Origin: Circinella minor
Taxonomy: Eukaryota > Mucoromycota > Mucoromycetes > Mucorales > Lichtheimiaceae
NCBI GenBank assembly: GCA_016758965.1
Contig: JAEPRB010000519.1
Location: forward strand, 1 to 15,351
Direction of reading: 5' to 3'
Length of the DNA stretch: 15,351 nt
Part shown: piece by piece, positions 1 through 7,988 of the stretch
Numbering within the stretch: the first letter of the stretch is position 1
How the letters are laid out: every line of letters starts with the position of its first letter
Position numbers and translations under genes: made by a program
Notes under the pieces: generated by a model
Databases searched by the model: none
Seen by the model: the letters and a program-made list of their open reading frames with translations, nothing else
Told to the model about the DNA's origin: nothing

Positions 1-50
1 ATATAAGGAAAAAAGACTAATATAACTCCGGTAAATATTTGGAAAGGTTC

Positions 51-160
51 ACCGGATACCGGTTTAGGGAATTACCGGTATTTTACTAAGTATATAAAAA
101 ATAATTGAGAGACACTACCGGTTTAGCAAAATACCGGTTTAACGAGTACCGGTTTAGCGA
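51..160. repeat. ACCGGT-containing short repeats
   Basis: The palindrome ACCGGT occurs at 58, 74, 117, 133 and 148, usually in the context TACCGGTTTA, with related ACCGG or CCGGT words at 28 and 51. The last three copies (117-160) form a near-tandem array with a 15-16 bp period. In the minus-strand reading the array gives a repeated YSLNR peptide, but the surrounding 62-codon ORF shows no other sign of being a gene. It may be the edge of a larger satellite that begins left of the window. Confidence 0.7.
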
Positions 161-563
161 ATACTTACTGTAATGGGTTTTAACTATATGAAAAGGAGCA
201 TGGCCAGAATACCTATATTTAATGATACCCTTGGTTAAAAAATACTGAAGTGAGTAGCGAATATTGATATTCAACTCTTAATATATTTATGATATACATA
301 GCTAAACATGTAGTTACGTATGCATGAATAGATGAAAGAAGAAGATGTAATGAATATTTTTACTGCGAGTTTTATTATGTTAGAGTTAAGCAAGCTAAAG
401 ACTTTTTTATTAAGTACAAAATAAAGAGTAATTATATGGTGATGTAATGATATAAAAAGAAAATTGAATAGGTTATTTTTAAAATAAAAGGAGCAAAGAA
501 TACTATTCATGATATATAGGTTTAATTATAAAAAAAATATAAAATTGTGATTTTTTTTGCAGG
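161..563. other. AT-rich intergenic stretch, no gene seen
   Basis: This is AT-rich sequence between the ACCGGT repeats and the SANT/zinc-knuckle gene. The ORFs here are short, low in complexity and without recognisable motifs. It would hold the 3' untranslated region and downstream flank of the minus-strand gene that ends at 564. I see no RNA gene or clear inverted repeat. Confidence 0.5.
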
Positions 564-1370
564 TTAAGAATTGCGATTTTGACATAACTTTGATTGTGCG
601 CGTCCTTTACAGTTTGCAACACCACATCTACAAGTACGTGTACGTTTTCATGGTAACTCCCATGTTGAAATAGGCACTGTAGTTGACGATGAACGATGCA
701 TGGGTATATTAGGTAATGAGGATATATGCGAATATTGTGGGAGTATTGGTGGTACTGGTGACATTGAAGGTACTGGCGGTGTAAATGGGAGTGGTCGTTG
801 GAGTGGCTGAAAGTTGGCAACGGGTAGTATGGTATATCTTGTGGAATGTACGTAAGGCTGTATATGTTGCGGAATGGAAGACTGATGCTGTCGTTGGCGT
901 GTAGATGTTGGATGGTGTCGTTGAGCTGGAATTATTGATGATGAAGAATTTAATATGTCATTGGATAATACAGGAGGTGGAAACACAAAGGAGTTGGTAT
1001 TCGATAAAGTAACTGTTGCATCAGTTGGTATATTTGGAGGCAGTGGCGAATTCATATTACTGCTTCGACCAGGGGATTGTAGCTGTTTTCTCATGGTTAT
1101 CAATTCTGTACTATTGCTGGTAATAGTACGATCTATTACTTGACCATAAAACCAAGATTTGTAATGTGATTTGAGAGTTTCAGGAGTTTTGTAGAATATA
1201 TCATCACCATTAGCAAGATTAATATTCCATTGTTCAGCCTTTTGCTTCCAATCAATTGATATATTTGTGTTTCTGGGTATTATACTTGAAAATAAAATGA
1301 ATTCTTGGCGGGTATGAATAGGTGTTATAGCATATTTAGGTTTGTGCCTTGAAGCAATATACTTGTACAT
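564..1370 (-). pseudogene. SANT/Myb-like DNA-binding protein with C-terminal zinc knuckle, one in-frame TGA
   Basis: From ATG at 1370 the frame runs 240 codons to a TGA at 645-647, then stays open in the same frame for 27 more codons to TAA at 564-566. The N-terminal ~75 residues resemble a SANT/Myb-like or trihelix-type DNA-binding domain: spaced tryptophans in IDWKQKAEQWN and the segment LKSHYKSWF. Residues ~95-240 are rich in Pro, Ser, Gln and Thr and look disordered. The part after the TGA carries a cysteine cluster, CRCGVANCKGRAQSKLC, like the short zinc knuckles that end many fungal transposon-associated DNA-binding proteins. The knuckle lying in frame just past the stop suggests a recent nonsense change, perhaps CGA to TGA within a basic LP-x-KRTR stretch. 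If translated as it stands, the protein lacks the knuckle. The target and partner are unknown. The domain calls are pattern recognition, not search results. Confidence 0.6.
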
Positions 1371-1425
1371 TTTTCCTTTTTGGTTGCTTGTAGCTCCAAT
1401 TGGCTATACTAAACTGGTACTTGGT

Positions 1426-1446
1426 GTAATGGTGTAACACCATTAC
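1426..1446. repeat. Perfect 9-bp palindrome (GTAATGGTG-TAA-CACCATTAC)
   Basis: Two perfect 9-bp arms flank a 3-nt spacer, 56 bp upstream of the ATG of the SANT/zinc-knuckle gene (minus strand). It could be a binding site in that gene's promoter, or a leftover terminus of a small DNA transposon. The word GGTGTAA also occurs just outside the left arm. No second copy was found in the window. Confidence 0.75.
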
Positions 1447-1783
1447 GACGATATATTCAACCATAAGGTTGTTGATCTACATGCTTATCCGCGGAATACT
1501 AAGGATAGATGATAGCATGGTTGAGCACATGGTTGGATATAGAAATATTAGGATAGTTATTCTATATAGAAATGTTGATCCTTGATATTAGATATATATT
1601 AGTTAGACGTAAATTAGCCCCTGATATTTCGACGTATATAAATAAAGGGTTTCCTGACAACCAGGAAACAGTAATTCGTTTTTATCATATATATTCTCGA
1701 GCCCCTTTTCTTTCTACCAATATCTTAACTATTACGCTTCCTCGTAAACTGGCTGATAGAACCCGATTGTAAGTATACAATAA
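1447..1783 (+). other. LTR- or promoter-like region with TATA box and hairpin
   Basis: TGTTGATC occurs at about 1468 and again at about 1573, a start reminiscent of LTRs. A strong TATA-type box, TATATAAATA, lies at 1635-1644. Directly after it is a perfect stem, GTTTCCTG-acaac-CAGGAAAC, at 1649-1669. A pyrimidine-rich tract follows at 1700-1720. This order fits the U3-R-U5 of a solo LTR, but I found no convincing TG...CA pair with a 5-bp target duplication, no primer-binding site and no second copy. The 66-codon plus-strand ORF at 1572-1772 has no recognisable domain and is not called. Confidence 0.3.
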
Positions 1784-3167
1784 TCAGTCATGCGCTATTA
1801 CACTTGGTTTTATTGGTAATAATGGATCTAAACCATGGGTATCGTCGTTCTCCGTGCTAACAGTTTCGATGTTCAAACCACTGGCAAGGTCCTGAGGAAA
1901 AGATGCAATACCAAATGTTTCATCAGATTTTCGTAGTTTCAAAACATTCTTGACTATAAGGAATGCTGATGCCTGATATTTTTTTCTAGTATTATTATTG
2001 TTATATCAATCGAAATTAATAAAATAAAAGAGACAGTAATAAGTCAACGAAACCCAAAAGAACAATAATTGAACTGAAGTTTATTAGAATAAAATATTAT
2101 CACTATTTATATTAAATCCTAATCAATGGCTGGGTATATCAATATGCTTGTATGAAACAATGATAGTCTTCCGATTTGTTAATGACGATGAATAATGACA
2201 ATGGTTTATGTTAACATTATGTTCTATACGTTTTGCCGTTGATAAAATAATATATCAATGCAGCTGTCAAATGGTATCAATAAAGAAAACAAACTTCTTT
2301 AATATTAAGAGTCATTGAAACATACCGTAAAATACCAAAATGTTAGTGAAATATATTTGAAGTATGCTGTATTTAAATATATAATACTAAATGACCGTTG
2401 TTATGAAGCCATTGTACATTGGATACAACAATTATCTAATGGCAATAATTCTTCTAAGTTGGATAGTTTGAGTCATCCAAGGATTATAATGACCTAAATG
2501 TTTTTGCCATATCTGTTTTTTGATCCAACCTACAGTTAAAAAATGAATATCAAGACAAAAAATTAATGAATAATTCTCAGTTTAATATTTACGTAGCTGG
2601 TAGATTTTGTACTAAACACATACATCAATTTTGTGGCGCAATTAGTAATCTGCTAATATACAATCAGTCATATGTGGCCTAGCACCAAACGACCTAAATT
2701 TTTGGATTGTGTTCTGGTATACACCTCCTTCAAGAGAATTAGTACCTCTACTACAGTGATACATTGGGAGATTATTTTTATCCACCCCCATTTCAAAGTA
2801 TAATAATATTTCTGGTGGGTCTGACACTTCTCCCATATATATAGCTTTCAGAACATTATGGGTTTGCTTCCATGTTTTGTGGTCGAAAAGAGGTTTTTTT
2901 GTAATACTACATTCCAATGGACCATACTCAGCGAATAGATTTAAAACGACTAGGTATCCAGCAGGTATATGATCGGGAAGAATCTTTCCAAAAACGTCAT
3001 GATCCTTGACTGATTCAAATATCTTGAATGATGCCTAAGCATCTAGGGCACTATACATCACCTGATTCTCTTCTAATGTCCCAGATTCCCTATCACTCAA
3101 ATGCAAATTCGAATCTTTGCACAACTGCAGATATATCTGATAGGCCTAAAGTACCACACTCAATAGT
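1784..3167 (-). pseudogene. Decayed gene with 3'-5' exonuclease-like region
   Basis: Minus-strand fragments read in order. About 3160-2920 resembles the end of a DEDD-type 3'-5' exonuclease domain: TLGLSDIS, then after a frameshift QLCKDSNLHLSDRESG, then QVMYSALDA-stop-ASFKIF, where TAG at 3035-3037 probably replaces a Trp codon. Next comes a downstream region containing HCSRGTNSLEGGVYQN and RPHMTDCILADY-stop-LRHKID. A 94-nt intron (2623-2530, GTATGT...TGTAG) is followed by VGSKNRYGKN and, one frame over, GHYNPWMTQTIQ. A possible last exon at 1985-1784 reads KKYQASAFLIVKN, later DETFGI, and ends in TGA. Lesions are two stops and at least two frameshifts, so no full protein is possible. The 5' part is missing: LINE copy 1 abuts it at 3168. 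The family assignment is from motif memory, and the 1990-2400 segment is not resolved. Confidence 0.5.
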
Positions 3168-6100
3168 TTTTTTTTGTAGAAGATAATTTATTAATCCAGG
3201 TTGACAGCTGGATGTTAATTGGAATAAATATAAATTAATATATATATATATATAAAAGAAAGTTTTGGAATAAAAACACAAGAGAAAAAAAGAAGAAAGA
3301 AAAACTATTGTAAGGATTGGATATTATGTGTTTCTTCAGCATGAATTTTGCGCAAATGGAGAGTGGCATGAGCACTAACACTGTGAGGCCAAAAAGTTTC
3401 TTGATGGAAGACAAAGCGCCAATGAGCACGCCACAGATGTAATAAAGTGGTCGCGATAAGACAAAAAGAATCAAATTTGAATTCTTCACGTACAGCTAAA
3501 GCTGAAGCAGAAAGAGAGGTAATATGAGTAATTTCTAGTTGATCCGGTTGAATCAAAAACCGATTAGCGATATCTTGCCAAACCATCCGTTTCTGAGAAC
3601 ATTCCCAAAGAAAATGTTCTGGTGTATCAATCTCATTACAGAAAATACAGTTAGGTGAGGTAAATATGCGAGGCACAAGTTGATGAAGACGTTGTTTGCA
3701 TGATAATTTTTTATGGAATATGCGCCACCATATTGTATGGGCTTGCTGAGGAAAGTGACTAGCCCAAAATTTTCGCCAAGTAGTTTTCGATGCTCGAGGG
3801 TACCACTCAGGTAATTGGTCAAATTTAATTAAATGAGAGTGGTGGTAACGTTTAGTTGTCAGATCGTCAAGTAATATATTCTTTAAAATTGTTGGAGAAA
3901 TAATACGTGTATTGAGGATATGATGAAGTGAAGATGATGCTGTATTGGAAGAGGGACGGTGAATAAAACGATCAAATTCAGGAAGAAAAATGTAATCCCC
4001 TGAAGTGACATGTGCAAAAAAATCACGGACCTTGTGGCGGTGTCGACGACGTTGCATTGGAGGATAACGTTGAAGTTGTTGAGTGGTGCGATCAAAAAAA
4101 TAAGCATCTTTTACTGACAGTTCTGTCCATTGGGTTTGTTGTTGGTGAAATGTATGTGGTGAAAGATTATTACCATTAACAATAATAACAGTCAAGGGAA
4201 AGTCAAGAATTGATTGACTAGTAACATTTGTCCAAAGAGGCTGTAGTTGTAACGTATCAATACATCGAAAAAGAAGTCTAAAGGTAGAGAAGGTATTTAA
4301 TGGTGCGATTCGTCGTTGAGAAAAAAGTATGGGAAATATTGAAGATGAGGTGCGAGAATAAAGCTGTAAGCAATAATGTAGAAGTGGAATTAAGAAAGAG
4401 TTCGTGTCTTTAGTAGTGGACCCAAGAAGTGGCAAAATGCATCGAAGTTGAAGCGCTGAATACTGCACTAAAGGATCCAAGACAGCAGCACCACCTTCTT
4501 TTCGTGGGCGTGTGCAGGTTGCAAAACTAACTGGTGGAAATGATTTTTGAGTCACAAAGCGATAAATAATTGAGCGCAAGCGTTTCAAAAAGGATTTTGT
4601 AACTGGAAGAATTCGAAGACAATACCACACTTTGCTCATCAAGAGCGAATTGGCAACAAGACCACGACCTTGAATTGAAAAGGATCGAGTTGATAATAGC
4701 TGAGCATGAGAATCCACTTTGTTGATGAGTTGCTCTAAAAATTTTGTTTGTTGTGCTTTGGTGCTTGATAAAGGGTATCCAAGATAAATAATTGGATCAG
4801 TACAAGTATCATCATGCCAACCACCAATACCAGCACGCTGTAAGGTAGTTAATCAAGATAGCTGTCGTTTGCCAGATAGAGAAACTGCAATTGTTTTTTC
4901 TTTGTTGATTTTTGCATTAGAAGCATTATTATATAATGTGACTATATCCAAAAGTATATGAAGTTCAGTAGGTCGAGTTAAAAAAACCACTGTATCATCA
5001 GTATAGACTAAATACTTGAGAGAAGGAGCAGGCGTAGTTAAAACATCTGGAATGTTACGACGAGGGTTACAAAAACTAAAGTCTGGTAGTTGCGGATGCA
5101 TATTAATCGCATGAAGAAATGGTTCCAAAACGAGATTAAAAAGTAGAGGTGAAAGTGGATCACCCTGACGAAGACCCCGTTCTTAATTGCATAGTGTAGA
5201 TAAGTGGCCGTTGATGTTGATGCAAAGTGTAGTGTCGAAAAAAAGAGAACAAATATGATTAGCAAAAGAATTAGGAAAACCAAATAATGTAAAAATAGAA
5301 CGAAGATATTGTGGATGTACTCTATCATATGCTTTCAGTTGGTCGATCATAAGGGCTATTCCGGGTATATTATATTGATGTGCTATATCCACAATTAAAC
5401 GAGTTGCAAAACTATTATCAGCGATAAATTGTTGGGGTAAAAATCCGGTTTGCTGATGATGGATTAATTATTGACAGGGTTGAATAAGTCGATTGGTAAT
5501 TAGACAAGTGAATATTCTTCCATCTGCACAAGACAAAGATATAGGTCGCCAATTCTTGAGAAGAGATAAATCACCTTTTTTCGGAAGAAGTGTAACAACT
5601 ATACGCTTCCATGTAAGTGGAAAACGACCAAAACGTAAAGCTTCATTCAGAATTTGAAGGAATAAAGCTCGACACCCAGATTGGCAAAGAATTACTTTTA
5701 ATATGGCATATGGGATTCCATCAATACTGGGACTACTTTGAAAAGGTAATTTGTTAAGACAATTAGTAAGGTCATCATCAGTCCAATCACTAATCAAAAA
5801 ATTGCAATCGTCTGTATTTAATTTCTTGCTGGGTGGCATAGAACTGAAGAGCTGAGTAATATCATGCTCGCGTACAGGTGAAGCTGCATAAAGTTGGGTA
5901 TAAAAACTAGTTGCACAAGTTAAAAGATCTTCAGTATTATGAACCATGACGCCATCACTAGTTTTGAGTGCTGAAATGGTGTGACGTTGCTGTCGTTCTT
6001 TAAGACATCGATAGAAATATTTATTGGAACGTTCACCGAGTTCTCGCCATCGTGTACCAGATCTAAGAGCAAGAATATTACCTTTTTGGTCAGTTATATG

Positions 6101-6450
6101 GTCGATCTGATTTTCAATGTTGGCGATGCTTTGCTGTAATGATATGGAATAGCAGAGCTGATCTTGGTTTTCATAATGTTCTTCGTTACATTGTGAATTG
6201 TTAGTATTAGTGTTGTATAACTGTTGTAGTTTTCTATGAGATTTATGTAATTGTTGAAGATGACGGTGCTGTTGAGAATGTTGTTTGCAGGTATAATTTT
6301 GAGTAAAAGTTTTAATATAGCTTTTAAGATAGTCCCATTGAGTGGGCACATGAGTTGGTGGAAGGTGTTGTAGACCCGTTGTAAGAAATTCTTGTAATTC
6401 TTGACAGAAATGTTCATTAAGAGCCAAGTAGGGATTAATGCGCCATATTA
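3168..6450 (-). mobile_element. LINE copy 1 (L1-like non-LTR retrotransposon), 5'-truncated
   Basis: This minus-strand retroelement covers the ORF2 region from just after the endonuclease (WRINPYL, near 6447) to the 3' end. The 3' untranslated region holds a (TA)n tract at 3239-3254. On the minus strand it ends in CTTCTAC followed by nine A residues (3168-3176), closely matching the CTTATAC plus poly(A) end of LINE copy 2. No endonuclease domain is seen upstream, and a stop lies four codons before the 5' edge of the frame, so I place the truncation at about 6447-6475. No convincing target duplication was found, which suggests that the 5' junction was rearranged or that the flank is lost. The 3' side abuts the exonuclease-like pseudogene. 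Confidence 0.8.
3239..3254. repeat. (TA)n microsatellite
   Basis: A pure TA run of 16 bp lies in the 3' untranslated region of LINE copy 1. Confidence 0.85.
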
Positions 6451-6460
6451 GTATAACCAA
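3305..6460 (-). pseudogene. LINE copy 1 ORF2: reverse transcriptase plus zf-RVT, three nonsense codons
   Basis: One frame of 1052 codons runs from 6460 to TAG at 3305-3307. It is interrupted only by TAA at 5468-5470, TAA at 5183-5185 and TGA at 4853-4855, with no frameshift. Order: linker after the endonuclease (RWRELGERSNKYFY), RT fingers (LPKKGDLSLLKNWRPISL), QQTGFLPQQF, motif A (IDQLKAYDRV), motif B (RQGDPLSPLLF), motif C (YTDD, with a Thr where LINEs often have Ala or Val), YLGYPL, and a C-terminal zinc-binding zf-RVT segment (WWRIFHKKLSC, CIFC, EHFLWEC). No RNase H domain is recognisable. The RT would copy LINE RNA at a nicked target. The TGA at 4853 stands where LINE copy 2 has TGG in KRQLPW. 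The element is dead as it stands. Confidence 0.88.
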
Positions 6461-6510
6461 TATTTCTTTTTAGTGTTATACAGGATTTTTCAGAAGAAGT
6501 TGACCATGGT

Positions 6511-6741
6511 GTTTTTGATTTCAAGGATGACGTTTTTGATTCCGAGGATGACGTTTTTGATTCCATGGATGTTCTTTTTATAATCGCAGATGTTATTTTT
6601 GAATTCAAGGATGATGTTTTTGATTTCAAGAATGACGTTTTTTAAATCGTGGATGCTATTTTTGAATTTAAAGATGGTGTTCTTGATTTCAAGGATGACG
6701 TTTTTTAAATCATAGATGCTATTTTTGAATTCATGCACCAT
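6511..6741. repeat. 21-bp minisatellite, 11 units, heptad-coding on the minus strand
   Basis: Eleven consecutive 21-bp units, of the type GTTTTTGATTTCAAGGATGAC, start at 6511, 6532, 6553 and so on to 6721. Units differ at several positions but none has gained or lost a base. Units 6-8 and 9-11 match as a higher-order 63-bp repeat. On the minus strand the array is fully open inside a 91-codon ORF (6490-6765) and reads as seven-residue steps such as LKNVILE and IKNTIFK. Hydrophobic residues recur at heptad spacing, as in a coiled coil. On the plus strand one frame contains stops. It lies between LINE copy 1 and the TNP2-like gene. Whether it was ever part of a real protein is unknown. Confidence 0.85.
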
Positions 6742-6752
6742 GGGAAATATTC

Positions 6753-6922
6753 GCGAGGTTCGCAAGGTTCACAAGGTTCGCGAGGGCTAGTGTAACAATT
6801 ATGAAGAAAATATTTTTTATTTGGAAGTTGAATAAATTATAATCCCGAGATCTGCGAGGTTCGCAAGGTTCGCGAGGGATAAGTATAACAAATATGAAGA
6901 AAATATTTTTTATTTGGAAATT
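6753..6922. repeat. Duplicated block with 9-bp GGTTCGC-type tandem repeats
   Basis: The block GCGAGGTTC-GCAAGGTTC-ACAAGGTTC-GCGAGGG is followed by a GTAACAA...ATGAAGAAAATATTTT...TTGGAA tail (6753-6826). It recurs as GCGAGGTTC-GCAAGGTTC-GCGAGGG with nearly the same tail at 6853-6920. Within each block the period is 9 bp, and the two blocks differ by one 9-bp unit. The blocks are GC-rich islands in AT-rich DNA just downstream of the TNP2-like gene. Confidence 0.75.
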
Positions 6923-7078
6923 CGTGAAACGTTGAATTTAAACTAATAGTATATATAATGATAAAAATAGAAGTTGAAAAAAATAAATAAAAGGAGAGAA
7001 ATAAAATATAAAAGAAAAAAAGACCAGCTTTTGAAAAGAATAAATATAGTAAAAATATAAAAAATAAAAATTTCAAAG
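6923..7078. other. AT-rich 3' flank of the TNP2-like gene
   Basis: Purine-rich on the plus strand (pyrimidine-rich on the minus strand), this stretch lies immediately downstream of the TNP2-like stop codon and would hold its 3' untranslated region. ORFs here are low-complexity Phe/Leu runs. No gene is seen. Confidence 0.5.
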
Positions 7079-7928
7079 TTAAACATCGTGAATGTTTCCA
7101 AGAGTGATATCGCCAGGTATCATGTCTGGATATATAATATAATAGCGACTGGGATGGAGAGAGGATTTCATGAGACCTGCATACCTTAAAATATTTTCAC
7201 AGCCAGTCACAATGAACTTGTCACTTTCACTAGTGTTTGTGCTTGTTCTGTGACCATAAGGCGTTCCATATTTTGTGCGCACTCCCAACCCATACTCAGT
7301 CATCTGGAGATTACCATACAGCTTCATCAAGCATAGCTGGCGTTCATCGCCTATAAAAAAATCAAAAAGTGAGTATATTGTTAATATAATATATCATATA
7401 GTTTGTATATTACAGATGAAAATGTACCTTGGTAAGAATGTGTGAAGAATAACATCAGATCACCAAAATAGAAGGCCGTACTGTTACTATGTCCTCTGAT
7501 TGGAAGTCTTAGCTTCACCAATGTATCCAGTTTACGCGCCATACCAGGATATTCTTTACACCTGAAGACAGTGTCTGTTTTGAATAGCCATTTTCCAACT
7601 CGAATCCGGGTATCTAACGTACTAGTCAGCACTCGACTATCGCTAAATTGGTTGTGCCAATATTTTTGAAGGTAGCGGAATAGGTTATACTTGTTGGAAT
7701 ACATGTCCAGCGTGGCATGGTGCCAATCCCACAGCTCAAGTTCTTGATTGCCATTCGGAATCGTATATTGGTCATTCCCATCTTCCTCTTCCTCTTCTTC
7801 TACTTCCTCTACAACTTCTTCTTCAACATACATACGATGATAGGCACAGGTGATTAGATGACGTTTGATGACAATGGCGGCATTGGACCCAGGAAGAACA
7901 CGTTGCTTGATGTGTTTTTTAAAGAAGT
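7079..7928 (-). pseudogene. TNP2-like exons 7-8 (C-terminal region)
   Basis: Exon 7 (7928-7428) continues in the phase left by exon 6: ERAI joins DFFKKHIKQ, then RVLPGSNAAIVIKRH, an acidic run of Glu residues, and RIRVGKWLFKTDTVF. It is open throughout 166 codons. Intron 7427-7351 is 77 nt (GTACAT...TATAG). Exon 8 (7350-7079) reads GDERQLCLMKLYGN and later SRYYIIYPDM, as in C-termini of this transposase group, and ends at TAA. This half has no stop or frameshift, unlike the N-terminal half. Confidence 0.75.
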
Positions 7929-7973
7929 CTTTACAAACATTGGAACATTGGTAAGTACTGTATATGTTTATAT

Positions 7974-7988
7974 GTTAAAATAAAATAT
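7974..7988. repeat. LINE copy 2 target-site duplication, 3' side
   Basis: GTTAAAATAAAATAT, 15 bp, is identical to 9842-9856. It abuts the T-run at 7989, which is the poly(A) tail of the minus-strand LINE. Confidence 0.88.

Noticed and set aside
955..1143. Plus-strand 62-codon ORF
   Set aside because: It is antisense to the SANT/zinc-knuckle gene and has no motif of its own.
2315..2497. Plus-strand 60-codon ORF with a plausible-looking protein
   Set aside because: It overlaps the antisense GHYNPW fragment of the exonuclease-like pseudogene, has no recognised domain and no supporting context.
3305..6460. A variant genetic code or stop readthrough to explain the LINE stops
   Set aside because: TAA and TGA would both need reassignment, yet the intact transposase and the integrase-type gene use ordinary stops, and paralogue comparison shows sense codons at two of the sites.
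6490..6765. A confident coding gene over the minisatellite
   Set aside because: It is open on the minus strand, but there is no domain, no clear gene start or end and no splice context, so it is kept only as a repeat and a finding.
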